Below, one piece after another: positions 43,237 through 52,401 of a stretch of DNA of 64,000 bases (positions are counted from its first letter, which is position 1; each line of letters starts with the position of its first letter). The position numbers were made by a program, and so were the translations under genes. Source of the stretch: Ruminococcaceae bacterium UBA1734. Its GTDB lineage: Bacteria > Bacillota > Clostridia > Oscillospirales > Acutalibacteraceae. The DNA lies in contig DCIE01000055.1 of NCBI GenBank assembly GCA_002315765.1, positions 6,903-70,902 of the forward strand. Direction: 5' to 3'. The notes under the pieces were generated by a model that had not been told where the DNA came from, did not search any database, and was given only the letters and a program-made list of their open reading frames with translations.

Positions 43237-44709
43237 ATGAACGATTATAACGGGCTATTGATAAGCGGTGATTTTGAAACCGATATGGAGAGATTTACAA
43301 AAATTTTCAAAAAAGATGATATGCTTAGAAAAAGGGTTGTGAACTTAGGGGACAGTAATGTCAAAATCGGATTCATATTCTTCGACGGCATGGTGGAGAA
43401 CAGTAATATTGACGATTCTCTTATAAGACCGTGTATTAAGGCAAAAGATGTACCGAATAATGCGGATATTGATTATGTCTTAAAGAATGTATTATACTCA
43501 AGTGAGATTTCAAAAACCAATAAGGTTTCCGAGCTTTTAACAGCGGTTTTGAACGGAGACACAGCGGTAATTCTTGATAACAGCATTTATGCTCTTAGTG
43601 TGGATACAAAGGGTTGGAGAACAAGGGGGATTGATGAGCCCTCAGATGAAAGGGTGCTTCAAGGTCCGAGAGAAGGCTTTGACGAGGCGGCTATTCCCAA
43701 CCTTGCTATGATTAGACGAAAGCTTCAAACACCTGACCTTTGTATCGAAAGCCAAAAGGTGGGGAAAAGAACAAAAACCGCAGTATATATTTGTTATTTG
43801 GGCGAGGTTGTAAATAAGGATTGCTTAAATGAAATAAAAAAGAGAATAAGCAAAATTGATATTGACGGAATTCTTGACAGCAACTATATTGCCGAATATA
43901 TAAGGGAAGGGCGATTTTCCTTGTTTAAAACCAACGGAACCACCGAACGCCCTGATATTGTAGCGGCAAGACTTTTGGAAGGTAGAGTGGCGGTGGTGGT
44001 TGACGGTACCCCGGTTGTTCTTACTTTTCCTTATCTTTTTTGCGAAAATTTTCAAACCGACGAGGATTATTATCTAAACTATTATGTGGGCAGTGTCGGA
44101 AGAATTTTAAGGTATTTCTGCTTTTTTGCCGGTATTAGTATTCCTGCGATTTTTATTGCCCTTACTACATTTCATTTTCAGCTTCTCCCAACGCAATTTA
44201 TGATAACCATTTCCGAGCTTAGAAGCGGAGTGCCTTTTTCATCGGTTGCAGAATGCTTAGTGCTGATTTTTGTTTTTGAAATTCTCAGGGAAACAGGGCT
44301 CAGGACACCCCAAAGTTTAGGTCCGGCACTTAGCATTGTCGGAGGCCTTGTAATAGGTGATGCTGCAGTAACGGCAAGAATAGTCAGCGCACCTATGCTG
44401 ATAGCAGTATCATTTTCAGGCGTTGCCGGACTTATGATACCAAGGCTTAAGGGCGCAGTTTTTTATTTCAGGATTTTCTTTGTTTTGGCAGCATCTATTA
44501 TGGGGCTTTACGGGTATATGGTTGCCATAACCCTTTCGGCACTTGTTGTGATGAACACCAAAACCTTTGGGGGTGATTACACATTTTCACTTAAAAATCC
44601 CACATTTGCCCGTATGAAAGATGTGTTTATAAGGGCTCCTTGGTTTAAAATGCGAACCCGTCCGCATATTAGCAAAAACAGAATAAGAAGTAGGAATGAT
44701 AAATGGTAA
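43237..44709 (+). CDS. gerAA: GerA-family germination protein, A subunit
   Basis: A 490-residue GerA subunit: soluble N-terminal domains to about residue 290 (ending LFCENFQTDEDYYLNYYVGS) and about five spans after that (SELRSGVPFSSVAE, LGPALSIVGGLVIGDAAV). It is part of the inner spore membrane germinant channel. ATG at 43237 follows GGTGAT; upstream TTG/ATG are less likely. gerAC and gerAB follow, a less usual A-C-B order. Confidence 0.93.
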   Translation: MNDYNGLLISGDFETDMERFTKIFKKDDMLRKRVVNLGDSNVKIGFIFFDGMVENSNIDDSLIRPCIKAKDVPNNADIDYVLKNVLYSSEISKTNKVSELLTAVLNGDTAVILDNSIYALSVDTKGWRTRGIDEPSDERVLQGPREGFDEAAIPNLAMIRRKLQTPDLCIESQKVGKRTKTAVYICYLGEVVNKDCLNEIKKRISKIDIDGILDSNYIAEYIREGRFSLFKTNGTTERPDIVAARLLEGRVAVVVDGTPVVLTFPYLFCENFQTDEDYYLNYYVGSVGRILRYFCFFAGISIPAIFIALTTFHFQLLPTQFMITISELRSGVPFSSVAECLVLIFVFEILRETGLRTPQSLGPALSIVGGLVIGDAAVTARIVSAPMLIAVSFSGVAGLMIPRLKGAVFYFRIFFVLAASIMGLYGYMVAITLSALVVMNTKTFGGDYTFSLKNPTFARMKDVFIRAPWFKMRTRPHISKNRIRSRNDKW

Positions 44710-45614
44710 AAAAAGTATGGTTTGCGGTTATCGGCTTATGTATTATGGTGTCATTTTGCGGTTGTAAGGGATACCGTGAAACAGAAAACGGATATATAGT
44801 AACGGCGCTGGGGTTTGATAAAGGAAAAAAAGACGAGTTTTCAATATCGGTTGAGGTTGTTTCGGCAGGTGGCGGCGAAACGACCAATTCACCATCCTCT
44901 GAAATTCTTGTGGGTGGTGGCAAATCCCCGGGAAATGCGGTGTTCACCCTTAATGACGAGCTTTCAAAAACCCTTATTTTCGACCACTGTGCCGTTGTGA
45001 TTTTAGGAGAAGAACTAACAAAAGGTCAAACAGAAGAAATTTTTAAATATTTGGATGTTTTAAAGGAACTTAATCTCGGGGTTTTCCTGACTACAACAAA
45101 AAATTCCAAGGAACTTCTGACAAAATCAAAGTCTGTTTCGGTAGCAAGAGGTTTTGATATCGCCGGGAATATTAAGGAAAGCGCTACCGAAGCAGGTATT
45201 AATTATCATAATAAATTTTATGAAATTAATAAAGCCTATAAAAACGGCGAACTGTATTCAATGCCGAATTTAGAAGTTGACAATAAAAAAATTGTAATAT
45301 CGGGGGAGTCTGTCGTAAAAAAAGAAAAAAATATTGCAAAATTGTCATCGGAAGAAAGTTTGGTTTATTCTGTGTTGCGTAACGGCAATTCCGGCGGAAG
45401 GATTTATCTTGCCGAGGATTATGCCGAGATTGACCGCATTAACTCCAATGTTTCAAAGGACGGTAAAACTACCTTTGAATTTTACTATAACAAACACAGC
45501 AAAGGGTTTTCTAATACCTTTAAAAAAGAGGCGGTTGCTTTTTTAAAAAAATACGGAAAAACCCTTGACCTTAATATGGAAATAGAGGAAATAAAGGAAA
45601 GAGAGGGCGTTTAA
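44703..45614 (+). CDS. gerAC: GerA-family germination lipoprotein, C subunit
   Basis: A 303-residue Ger(x)C lipoprotein. The lipobox is SFCGC with Cys at about 21, then the family start YRETENGYIVTALGFDKG. Domain 2 and 3 markers are VSVARGFDI and a GESVVKK strand. It is shorter than the usual 360-400 residues, with a reduced middle and C-terminal domain. It overlaps gerAA by 7 bases. Confidence 0.88.
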   Translation: MVKKVWFAVIGLCIMVSFCGCKGYRETENGYIVTALGFDKGKKDEFSISVEVVSAGGGETTNSPSSEILVGGGKSPGNAVFTLNDELSKTLIFDHCAVVILGEELTKGQTEEIFKYLDVLKELNLGVFLTTTKNSKELLTKSKSVSVARGFDIAGNIKESATEAGINYHNKFYEINKAYKNGELYSMPNLEVDNKKIVISGESVVKKEKNIAKLSSEESLVYSVLRNGNSGGRIYLAEDYAEIDRINSNVSKDGKTTFEFYYNKHSKGFSNTFKKEAVAFLKKYGKTLDLNMEIEEIKEREGV

Positions 45615-46534
45615 TGGATAGGGAATACTCCTTTGGAAGAAGATGCGTTGCCTTCTTTTTTGTCATGGGGGAAACGGCGCTTTTTCTTCCATTTAAAAAT
45701 GCCGAATCGGGCAATTTCACAGCCTTTATTTTAGCTCTTGCTCTTGCAATTCCTTTTTATGTTTTTTGGTATTATCTTGCGGATAAAATGTTTGAAATCA
45801 AAGGCAGGAAAGTTATAGTATATATTTTTTGCCTTGTTGTGATTTTAGGAAGTGTTTTCACTTCGGCGGTTACATCAAGAGGAATAACAGCCTATGTGAA
45901 AGAAGAAATCTTGATAAAAAACAGTAAGTTTTTAATACTTGTTTTCTTTTTGGGTGTGGCTCTTTATGCTTTAAGATGCGGTAAAAAGGTCATAACTAAA
46001 TACTCGGTTTTGACCTTTTGGTTTTGTCTTGGGATTACGGTGATATTATTTATCGTGTCTTTTAAAATCTTCAGGCGCAGTTATTTCATCGATGCCGTAA
46101 AGGGCGAGATTTCTTCGCTTTTCCCGCAAACTTTCTACCTTTTTGTAAAATGCTTTTTTTCTGTTGGAGTATTGGCGGTTTTTCAAAGGTTTGCCTTCCG
46201 GGAAGTAGGTGTAAAAAATGACATTCGGGGTATAGTCTTGGGGGGAGGACTTTTATGCCTTTGCTTTTTAAGCGGGGTGCTTACCTTTTCTTTAAAAACC
46301 GCATCGGAAATGAATTTTTCCTATGCACAAAGCATCGGTGTCATAAGTGTTGGTAAACTTTATACGAGAATGGACGGTTTTGCATATTTTATCTTCTTTT
46401 TTTCCTGCCTTATTAAAACGGCGGTCTGCGCAATAACAACCCAAATGATGTTCGTAAAAATGGGATGCAAAACACCCAAAGCAAAGGCAGGATTGTTACT
46501 TTGTATTTCGGCACTTTCGGGTTATATAATTTAA
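45614..46534 (+). CDS. gerAB: GerA-family germination permease, B subunit
   Basis: A 306-residue APC-superfamily spore permease with about 9-10 spans, a little shorter than typical GerAB (around 365), with the last span or two missing. It carries the germinant-binding role in the receptor. The start overlaps the gerAC stop (TAATGG). C-terminal shortening should be noted, though no frameshift is seen. Confidence 0.85.
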   Translation: MDREYSFGRRCVAFFFVMGETALFLPFKNAESGNFTAFILALALAIPFYVFWYYLADKMFEIKGRKVIVYIFCLVVILGSVFTSAVTSRGITAYVKEEILIKNSKFLILVFFLGVALYALRCGKKVITKYSVLTFWFCLGITVILFIVSFKIFRRSYFIDAVKGEISSLFPQTFYLFVKCFFSVGVLAVFQRFAFREVGVKNDIRGIVLGGGLLCLCFLSGVLTFSLKTASEMNFSYAQSIGVISVGKLYTRMDGFAYFIFFFSCLIKTAVCAITTQMMFVKMGCKTPKAKAGLLLCISALSGYII

Positions 46535-46540
46535 CATTAA

Positions 46541-46566
46541 AATATGCCTTCTTGCATATCTTTCTA
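46541..46566 (+). terminator. Weak hairpin after gerAB
   Basis: ATATGC and GCATAT pair around six bases, followed by CTTTC. This is a poor terminator, so dacF-like gene may be partly co-transcribed. Confidence 0.35.
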
Positions 46567-46583
46567 TGTAAGGGGGTATTTTT

Positions 46584-47798
46584 ATGAGGTTATTAAGAGT
46601 TTTATCCTTAATTCTTTGCTTTTCGTTATTATTCTCTTTGGGGACAATGGCAAAAACCGTTACGGTGGATGAGGACATTTCCGATGTTGATGAGCCGATT
46701 GAATGCGATGCGGTTGATTTAAGCGTGGGAAAGGATTTGCAAATCAGCGCAAAAAGCGCTATCCTTATGGAACCGCATACGGGAGAAATCTTGTATGACA
46801 AAAATTCTTCGGAAAAGTCGGCGCCGGCATCCATAACTAAGATAATGTCATTACTTCTTGTTATGGAGGCTATTGAGAGAAAGGAACTTTCTTTAAATGA
46901 AGTTGTTACGGCAAGTGAGTATGCCTGTTCTATGGGAGGCTCACAAATTTGGCTTGAAGAAGGAGAAACAATGACGGTGGACGAACTTTTAAAGGCTACC
47001 GCCATAGCCTCGGCAAACGATGCAACTGTGGCATTGGGAGAAAAAATATCAGGTAGCGAGGAATGCTTTGTGGCGCTTATGAATAAAAGGGCAAAGGAAC
47101 TTTCAATGAATAGCACCACCTTTAAGAACTGCACCGGACTTGACACCGATGGACATATTACGACCGCTTATGATGTGGCGATTATGTCGGCGGAACTTAT
47201 AAAACATTCTCTTATAAAAAATTATTCCACCGTTTGGATGGATTCCCTCAGAAACGGTGAAAGCGAACTTGTAAATACAAATAAATTAGTAAGATTTTAT
47301 GAGGGTGCAACGGGACTTAAAACAGGCACCACATCAAAAGCCGGAAGTTGCCTTAGCGCCACCGCCAAGCGGAACAACACCGAATTGGTTGCCGTGGTAA
47401 TGGGGGCCTCAACATCAAAGGATAGATTTTCCGATGCTAAAAAACTTTTGGATTTCGGGTTTTCAAATTACGAAACACAGGAAATTTCTTCGGCAACAAA
47501 ACCAAAGGAACTTACAGTGTCGGTGGAAAACGGAGATAAAAAAACGCTTTTAGGTGTGGCAAAGGGAAGCGTAACGGTGCTTTTGTCAAAGGGTGAAAGC
47601 GGAAAAATCACTCAAAAAGTGAATTTAAAAGAGAGCTACACCGCCCCTATTAAAAAAGGAGATGTTTTGGGAAGCGTGGATATATATTGCAAAGAGGAAC
47701 AAGTTGGGAAAATAGACATAACCGCCTCGGAAAATGCGGAAAAACTTAAATTTTCCACGGTATTAATGTGGATATTTAAGGATTTGTTTGTATTATAA
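46584..47798 (+). CDS. D-alanyl-D-alanine carboxypeptidase, DacF-like
   Basis: A 404-residue S11-family protein: signal peptide (1-23), SITK (SxxK), SAN, KTG (LKTGTTSKAG), then a C-terminal PBP5-like beta domain and a terminal amphipathic helix. It trims pentapeptides outside the membrane. The place next to the gerA operon suggests the sporulation paralog DacF, but a vegetative DacA is possible. ATG follows AGGGGG. Confidence 0.88.
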   Translation: MRLLRVLSLILCFSLLFSLGTMAKTVTVDEDISDVDEPIECDAVDLSVGKDLQISAKSAILMEPHTGEILYDKNSSEKSAPASITKIMSLLLVMEAIERKELSLNEVVTASEYACSMGGSQIWLEEGETMTVDELLKATAIASANDATVALGEKISGSEECFVALMNKRAKELSMNSTTFKNCTGLDTDGHITTAYDVAIMSAELIKHSLIKNYSTVWMDSLRNGESELVNTNKLVRFYEGATGLKTGTTSKAGSCLSATAKRNNTELVAVVMGASTSKDRFSDAKKLLDFGFSNYETQEISSATKPKELTVSVENGDKKTLLGVAKGSVTVLLSKGESGKITQKVNLKESYTAPIKKGDVLGSVDIYCKEEQVGKIDITASENAEKLKFSTVLMWIFKDLFVL

Positions 47799-47829
47799 GT
47801 AAATAAATTGTGAATTTGACTATTTCCAC

Positions 47830-47858
47830 TTGAAAAACAATGGAAAATAATGTACAAT
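47830..47858 (+). promoter_or_regulatory. Promoter of pgi
   Basis: TTGAAA (47830-47835), 17 bases, TACAAT (47853-47858). Confidence 0.5.
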
Positions 47859-47896
47859 AAAACTAAAGAAATCAGATGTGCTTTGGAGGCATTAAA

Positions 47897-49237
47897 ATGG
47901 GACTTAGATTTAACAGTTCGTACGCAAAAGGTTTTATAAGAGAAAACGACCTTTTAGGCTTAAAGGCTCAGGTTGGGGCTGCTCACGACCTTTTGGATTC
48001 AAAAACAGGATTGGGTAACGATTTTTTGGGTTGGGTGGACCTTCCCGTAAATTATGATAAAGAAGAGTTTTCGAGAATTAAGGCTGCTGCCGATAAAATA
48101 AGAAAAGATACCGATATTCTTATCGTAATCGGTATCGGCGGTTCTTATTTAGGTGCTCGTGCCGCAATAGAATTTTTAAAGGGCCAATATTATAACGCTT
48201 TAAGAGGAGATGCGCCGGAGATTTATTTTGCCGGAAACAGCATCAGCGGTGCAAACCTTTCCGATTTAATTAAGATGTGCGAAGGCAAGAGAGTTTCGGT
48301 TAATATCATTTCAAAATCCGGAACAACAACCGAACCTGCCGTTGCATTCAGAGTGTTTAGAAAACTTCTTGAAGAACGCTATGGCGAAAAAGAAGCAGCT
48401 TCTCGTATTTATTGTACCACCGATAAGGCAAGAGGTACTTTAAAGCAATTGGCTGATGAAAAGGGCTATGAATGTTTTGTAGTGCCGGATGATGTGGGCG
48501 GAAGATTTTCCGTTCTTACCGCAGTAGGACTTTTACCTATTGCCGCCGCCGGTGCTGATATTGATAAGTTAATGAAGGGTGCCGCAGATGCGAGAGCCGA
48601 CTATGCGGTTAAGGATTTGGATGCCAACCCTTGCTACACATATGCCGCACTTCGTAATGCTTTTTACCGCAAGGGTAAATCAATTGAACTTTTGGTTTCT
48701 TATGAACCGAGATTTACCATGATGTCAGAGTGGTTTAAGCAGTTGTATGGCGAAAGCGAAGGCAAGGACAACAAGGGACTTTTCCCTGCAAGTGTAACCT
48801 TCTCCACCGACCTTCACTCTATGGGACAGTTTGTTCAAGACGGTAGCCGTCTAATGTTTGAAACCGTTGTAAACATTAAAGACAACGGTGAAGATGTTAT
48901 TATCGAGGAAGAGGAAACCAACGGTGATGGTCTTAACTTCCTTGCAGGTAAGCCTATGTCTTTTGTAAATGAAAAGGCGTTTGAAGGAACCGTTTTAGCT
49001 CATACCGACGGCGGTGTGCCGAATCTTGTAATTGAGATTGACAAGGCTGACGAAGAGAATTTAGGAAGACTGATTTACTTCTTTGAAAAGGCTTGTGCAA
49101 TTTCCGGATATATGCTTGGGGTTAATCCTTTTGACCAACCGGGTGTTGAAAGCTACAAAAAGAATATGTTTGCACTTTTAGGAAAACCGGGTTACGAGGA
49201 TGCTAAGGCTGCTTTGGAAGCAAGACTTGGCAAATAA
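47897..49237 (+). CDS. pgi: Glucose-6-phosphate isomerase
   Basis: A 446-residue phosphoglucose isomerase of the short Firmicute type. It shows VIGIGGSYLGARA, NIISKSGTTTEPAVAFR, GGRFSVLTAVGLLP and the C-terminal NPFDQPGVESYKKNMFAL. It interconverts glucose 6-phosphate and fructose 6-phosphate. ATG at 47897 follows GGAGG with 7 bases. Confidence 0.96.
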   Translation: MGLRFNSSYAKGFIRENDLLGLKAQVGAAHDLLDSKTGLGNDFLGWVDLPVNYDKEEFSRIKAAADKIRKDTDILIVIGIGGSYLGARAAIEFLKGQYYNALRGDAPEIYFAGNSISGANLSDLIKMCEGKRVSVNIISKSGTTTEPAVAFRVFRKLLEERYGEKEAASRIYCTTDKARGTLKQLADEKGYECFVVPDDVGGRFSVLTAVGLLPIAAAGADIDKLMKGAADARADYAVKDLDANPCYTYAALRNAFYRKGKSIELLVSYEPRFTMMSEWFKQLYGESEGKDNKGLFPASVTFSTDLHSMGQFVQDGSRLMFETVVNIKDNGEDVIIEEEETNGDGLNFLAGKPMSFVNEKAFEGTVLAHTDGGVPNLVIEIDKADEENLGRLIYFFEKACAISGYMLGVNPFDQPGVESYKKNMFALLGKPGYEDAKAALEARLGK

Positions 49238-49289
49238 TTAACGGAAACAACCGCCGGTGTGCGGTAATAAATATAAAGGAGTCAATATT

Positions 49290-49697
49290 ATGATTAAACT
49301 CATTATCGGAAAAAAAGGTTCTGGTAAAACTAAAAAATTAGTGGAAATGGTAAATGCCGCCGCCGAGACAAGTCTCGGAAATGTTGTTTGCATTGAAAAG
49401 GGTGATGTTCTTACCTTTTCCGTTACTCATAAGGCTCGTTTGATAGATTCCTGCGATTTCGGAATTTCCGGATACGGCGAGTATTACGGTATGCTTGCCG
49501 GAATTAAGGCAGGTAACAACGATGTTACACATATCTTCGGCGATGCAACTCTTAGAATAGGCAGCCGTGATTATGAGGAGTTTGCCGCATTCTTAGAGAG
49601 AGTTTCAAAAATCTCCGATGTGGAATTTGTGTTCACACTTTCCTGCGATGAATCCGAGTTACCCGCAAAGATATTTGAATTAGCCGAAAAGTGCTGA
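49290..49697 (+). CDS. Small P-loop protein
   Basis: A 135-residue protein with a Walker A at residues 6-13 (GKKGSGKT) and a possible Walker B strand near 90 (VTHIFGDATLR). It is sometimes annotated as twitching-motility-like in Clostridia, but no PilT-specific His or Asp box is seen. It lies between pgi and the restriction-modification genes and ends with a terminator. The function is unknown. Confidence 0.7.
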   Translation: MIKLIIGKKGSGKTKKLVEMVNAAAETSLGNVVCIEKGDVLTFSVTHKARLIDSCDFGISGYGEYYGMLAGIKAGNNDVTHIFGDATLRIGSRDYEEFAAFLERVSKISDVEFVFTLSCDESELPAKIFELAEKC

Positions 49698-49761
49698 TTC
49701 TCCAAATTGCAAATCAAAATATAAAAGTATGATTCAAAAAACGCTTTAAAATAAAGCTATT

Positions 49762-49802
49762 AATTGTCAGGTTTTTCGTTAGATTAATCTGGCAATTTTT
49801 TA
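49762..49802 (+). terminator. Terminator before restriction-modification island
   Basis: AATTGTCAG pairs with CTGGCAATT (one G-U), followed by a T6 tract. Confidence 0.75.
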
Positions 49803-49811
49803 TTATTAATA

Positions 49812-49840
49812 TTGCAATTGTTCGAGATATAGAATATAAT
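49812..49840 (+). promoter_or_regulatory. Promoter of restriction-modification operon
   Basis: TTGCAA (49812-49817), 17 bases, perfect TATAAT (49835-49840), 29 bases before the methylase start. Confidence 0.65.
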
Positions 49841-49869
49841 ATATACAACAAATCTGCGGGGGGTTAATT

Positions 49870-50937
49870 ATGGAATATATGTCAGCGAAAGAGGCAGCGT
49901 ACAAATGGGGAATTTCTCAAAGACGAGTTGCTGTGCTTTGTTCAGAAAAAAGAATAGAAGATGCAACAATTATAGGAAATATGTGGATTATTCCAACTAA
50001 TGCTGAAAAACCTATTGATGCGCGTGCTTTAAGATATGTCGAAAAAGACGAAAAACATGTAAAACCTTTTCTTAAGTGGGCCGGCGGAAAAGGACAATTA
50101 ATTTCTGAAATTGAACAGTATTACCCCTTTGACAATAATGTTACAAAATATGCAGAACCTTTTGTAGGCGGCGGCGCAGTACTGTTCGATGTTTTAAGCA
50201 AGTTTAATTTAAAGCAAGTTTATATTAGTGATGTAAATGCTGAGCTGATAAATACATACAAAATGATAAAAAAACATATTGACGAATTGATTCAGCAATT
50301 AAGGGTGCTGCAAGAACTGTTTTTACCTTTGTCAACCGAAGACCGGAAACTTTTCTACAATTCAAAACGCGAAAGATTTAATTATTTAAAAGCAAACGGT
50401 GATGAGAGTGTAAATATAGAAAAAGCCGCTTTAATGATTTTTTTAAATAAGACATGTTTCAACGGATTGTTCCGCGTAAACAAAAAAGGTCTTTTTAATG
50501 TTCCGATGGGTTCTTACAAAAATCCTTTAATATGTGATGAAAAAAATCTTAGAGCTGTATCGTCTAAATTAGAAAATGTTGAAATTGTATGTGGAGATTA
50601 TCGAGAATCGCAAAGATTTATTGATGAACACACTTTTGTGTATTTTGACCCACCATATCGACCCATAACCGATACGGCAAGCTTTACGGCATATACTGAG
50701 AATTTGTTCACAGATAAAGAACAAATTGAACTTGCAAGGTTTGTTGATACTTTAAATAACAAAGGAGCAAAAGTTGTAGTAAGCAATTCCGATCCTAAAA
50801 ACTCCAATACAGAAGATGATTTTTTTGATAATATCTATTCATCACACAAAATAAAGCGTGTCGAAGCGAATAGAATGATAAACTGCCAAGCACAAGCACG
50901 AGGAAAAGTAAAGGAATTACTTATTAGTAATTTTTAA
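49870..50937 (+). CDS. Dam-type adenine methyltransferase with N-terminal HTH
   Basis: A 355-residue D12-class N6-adenine methylase. Residues 1-50 form a helix-turn-helix (SAKEAAYKWGISQRRVAVLC) of the excisionase/MerR-like type; this is not part of normal Dam proteins. The methylase follows: FLKWAGGKGQL (motif X), AEPFVGGGAVLFDV (motif I) and VYFDPPYRP (motif IV). It protects the host site of the restriction enzyme. The HTH may let it repress its own operon. AT-richer codons than neighbours suggest transfer. Confidence 0.9.
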   Translation: MEYMSAKEAAYKWGISQRRVAVLCSEKRIEDATIIGNMWIIPTNAEKPIDARALRYVEKDEKHVKPFLKWAGGKGQLISEIEQYYPFDNNVTKYAEPFVGGGAVLFDVLSKFNLKQVYISDVNAELINTYKMIKKHIDELIQQLRVLQELFLPLSTEDRKLFYNSKRERFNYLKANGDESVNIEKAALMIFLNKTCFNGLFRVNKKGLFNVPMGSYKNPLICDEKNLRAVSSKLENVEIVCGDYRESQRFIDEHTFVYFDPPYRPITDTASFTAYTENLFTDKEQIELARFVDTLNNKGAKVVVSNSDPKNSNTEDDFFDNIYSSHKIKRVEANRMINCQAQARGKVKELLISNF

Positions 50938-50948
50938 GGAGGATATAT

Positions 50949-51533
50949 ATGATTAAAAACGGCAAAGGCGGAGGGAACACAAAAACAGGTTTAATATTTG
51001 AAGGAAAAACCGATTTAGAAACATTTCTTTCAAATCAAAAGGGATACTGCGTTAAAAACGAAAAAGAAGAAGTTGTTTTTAATAATAAAAAGACAACTAT
51101 AACACTGAAAAACGTTTACTATAACGATGTAAAAATTGCAGAATTATATAAAAAACATTCTTTTTATAATTCATTGCTAATAAAATTAGGGATTGATTGG
51201 AAACAATATATATCAAAACAACTTTTACCGGACGACTCAATATTTGTTATTATAAAGAATACAGTTTTTATTATTGAATGCAAACATCAACAGGTTGCCG
51301 GTTCTGTAGACGAAAAACTCCAAACATGTGATTTTAAAAAGAAACAATATAAGAAGCTGCTTTCTAAAGCAAATTTAGAGGTGGAATATATTTATTTGCT
51401 TGATGATTGGTTTAGAGATGCAAAATATAAAGATGTACTTGATTATATTCAAAGTGTTAATTGCGATTATTTTTTCGAATATATTCCACTTTATAAATTG
51501 GGTTTACCTGTCCCCGAAATTCAAAAGGTATAA
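50949..51533 (+). CDS. Type II restriction endonuclease, PD-(D/E)XK fold
   Basis: A 194-residue protein. A conserved start GGGNTKTGLIFEGKTDLE is followed by the nuclease motif PDD at 94-96 and ECK at 110-112 (PD-x14-ECK), the metal centre of PD-(D/E)XK enzymes. It lies between two DNA methylases, 11 bases after the first and 2 bases before the second. The recognition site cannot be read. It could be type IIS because two methylases are present. Confidence 0.8.
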   Translation: MIKNGKGGGNTKTGLIFEGKTDLETFLSNQKGYCVKNEKEEVVFNNKKTTITLKNVYYNDVKIAELYKKHSFYNSLLIKLGIDWKQYISKQLLPDDSIFVIIKNTVFIIECKHQQVAGSVDEKLQTCDFKKKQYKKLLSKANLEVEYIYLLDDWFRDAKYKDVLDYIQSVNCDYFFEYIPLYKLGLPVPEIQKV

Positions 51534-51535
51534 TC

Positions 51536-52285
51536 ATGGTGAGAAATAAGATTACAAAATGGGAGCCGGATGATTTTGAACTTGAAATGACAACCCATTG
51601 GTCATTTCCAAAGCGTGGCGATTGGGCTACACACGATGCAAAATGGCGTGGTAATTGGTCGCCTTATGTCCCAAGAAACATTCTATTAAGATATTCAAAA
51701 GAGGGTGATTTGGTATTAGATCAGTTTGCCGGCGGAGGAACAACGCTTGTAGAGGCAAAACTATTAAATCGAAATATTATCGGCGTAGACATAAATGATA
51801 TTGCCATAAGCCGTTGCAAAGAAAAAATAAATTTTGAACACGAGTGTGCCAACGGTAAAGTATATATTCATAAAGCCGATGCTCGTAATCTTGATTTTAT
51901 ACCAAATGACAGTATCGATTTGATTTGCACGCATCCGCCCTATGCTGATATAATCAAATATAGTGAGGATATTGAAGAAGATTTATCGCATTTAAAGATT
52001 AAAGATTTTCTTGGAGAAATGAAAAAGGTAGCCGATGAAAGCTACCGAGTTTTAAAAAAGGATAAATTCTGCGCTATTCTTATGGGAGATACAAGACAAA
52101 AAGGATGTATGATTCCTATGTCTTTCGATGTTATGAGAATCTTTGAAAAGTCGGGATTTAAACTTAAAGAAATTATAATTAAAGAACAACACAATTGCAA
52201 AGCAACAGGTTATTGGAAGACTAATAGTATAAAATATAATTTTCTTTTGATAGCACACGAATATTTATTTGTATTTAAAAAATGA
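51536..52285 (+). CDS. Second DNA methyltransferase (THPPY motif)
   Basis: A 249-residue N6-adenine or N4-cytosine methylase. Motif I is LDQFAGGGTTLVEAKL, the catalytic motif is THPPYADIIKYS in place of DPPY/SPPY, and a NIIGVDIN loop binds AdoMet. It lacks a clear separate target domain. It belongs to the unit with the Dam-type methylase and the endonuclease, so it likely methylates the opposite strand of an asymmetric site. Confidence 0.85.
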   Translation: MVRNKITKWEPDDFELEMTTHWSFPKRGDWATHDAKWRGNWSPYVPRNILLRYSKEGDLVLDQFAGGGTTLVEAKLLNRNIIGVDINDIAISRCKEKINFEHECANGKVYIHKADARNLDFIPNDSIDLICTHPPYADIIKYSEDIEEDLSHLKIKDFLGEMKKVADESYRVLKKDKFCAILMGDTRQKGCMIPMSFDVMRIFEKSGFKLKEIIIKEQHNCKATGYWKTNSIKYNFLLIAHEYLFVFKK

Positions 52286-52346
52286 TTTGTAGCATTTTTT
52301 GATATGATAAGATTAAATGATAACAATATTATTCTTATGCATTATT

Positions 52347-52378
52347 AAAGCCTCCGCAGGTATTTCTGCGGAGGCTTT
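52347..52378. terminator. Perfect 13-bp hairpin between convergent genes
   Basis: 52347-52359 and 52366-52378 are exact reverse complements with a six-base loop. U-tracts are weak on both sides, yet the position between convergent units supports a bidirectional terminator. Confidence 0.7.
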
Positions 52379-52401
52379 GCTAATATCTTGAATGGATTAT
52401 A

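Noticed and set aside
46496..47146. 216-codon minus-strand ORF over the dacF-like gene
   Set aside because: Antisense shadow of a gene with all three S11 motifs; Ser-rich and without a start signal.
52347..52378. Attachment site or mobile hairpin after the restriction island
   Set aside because: The perfect 13-bp palindrome lies between convergent genes, which is explained by a terminator; no second copy flanks the island on the left.
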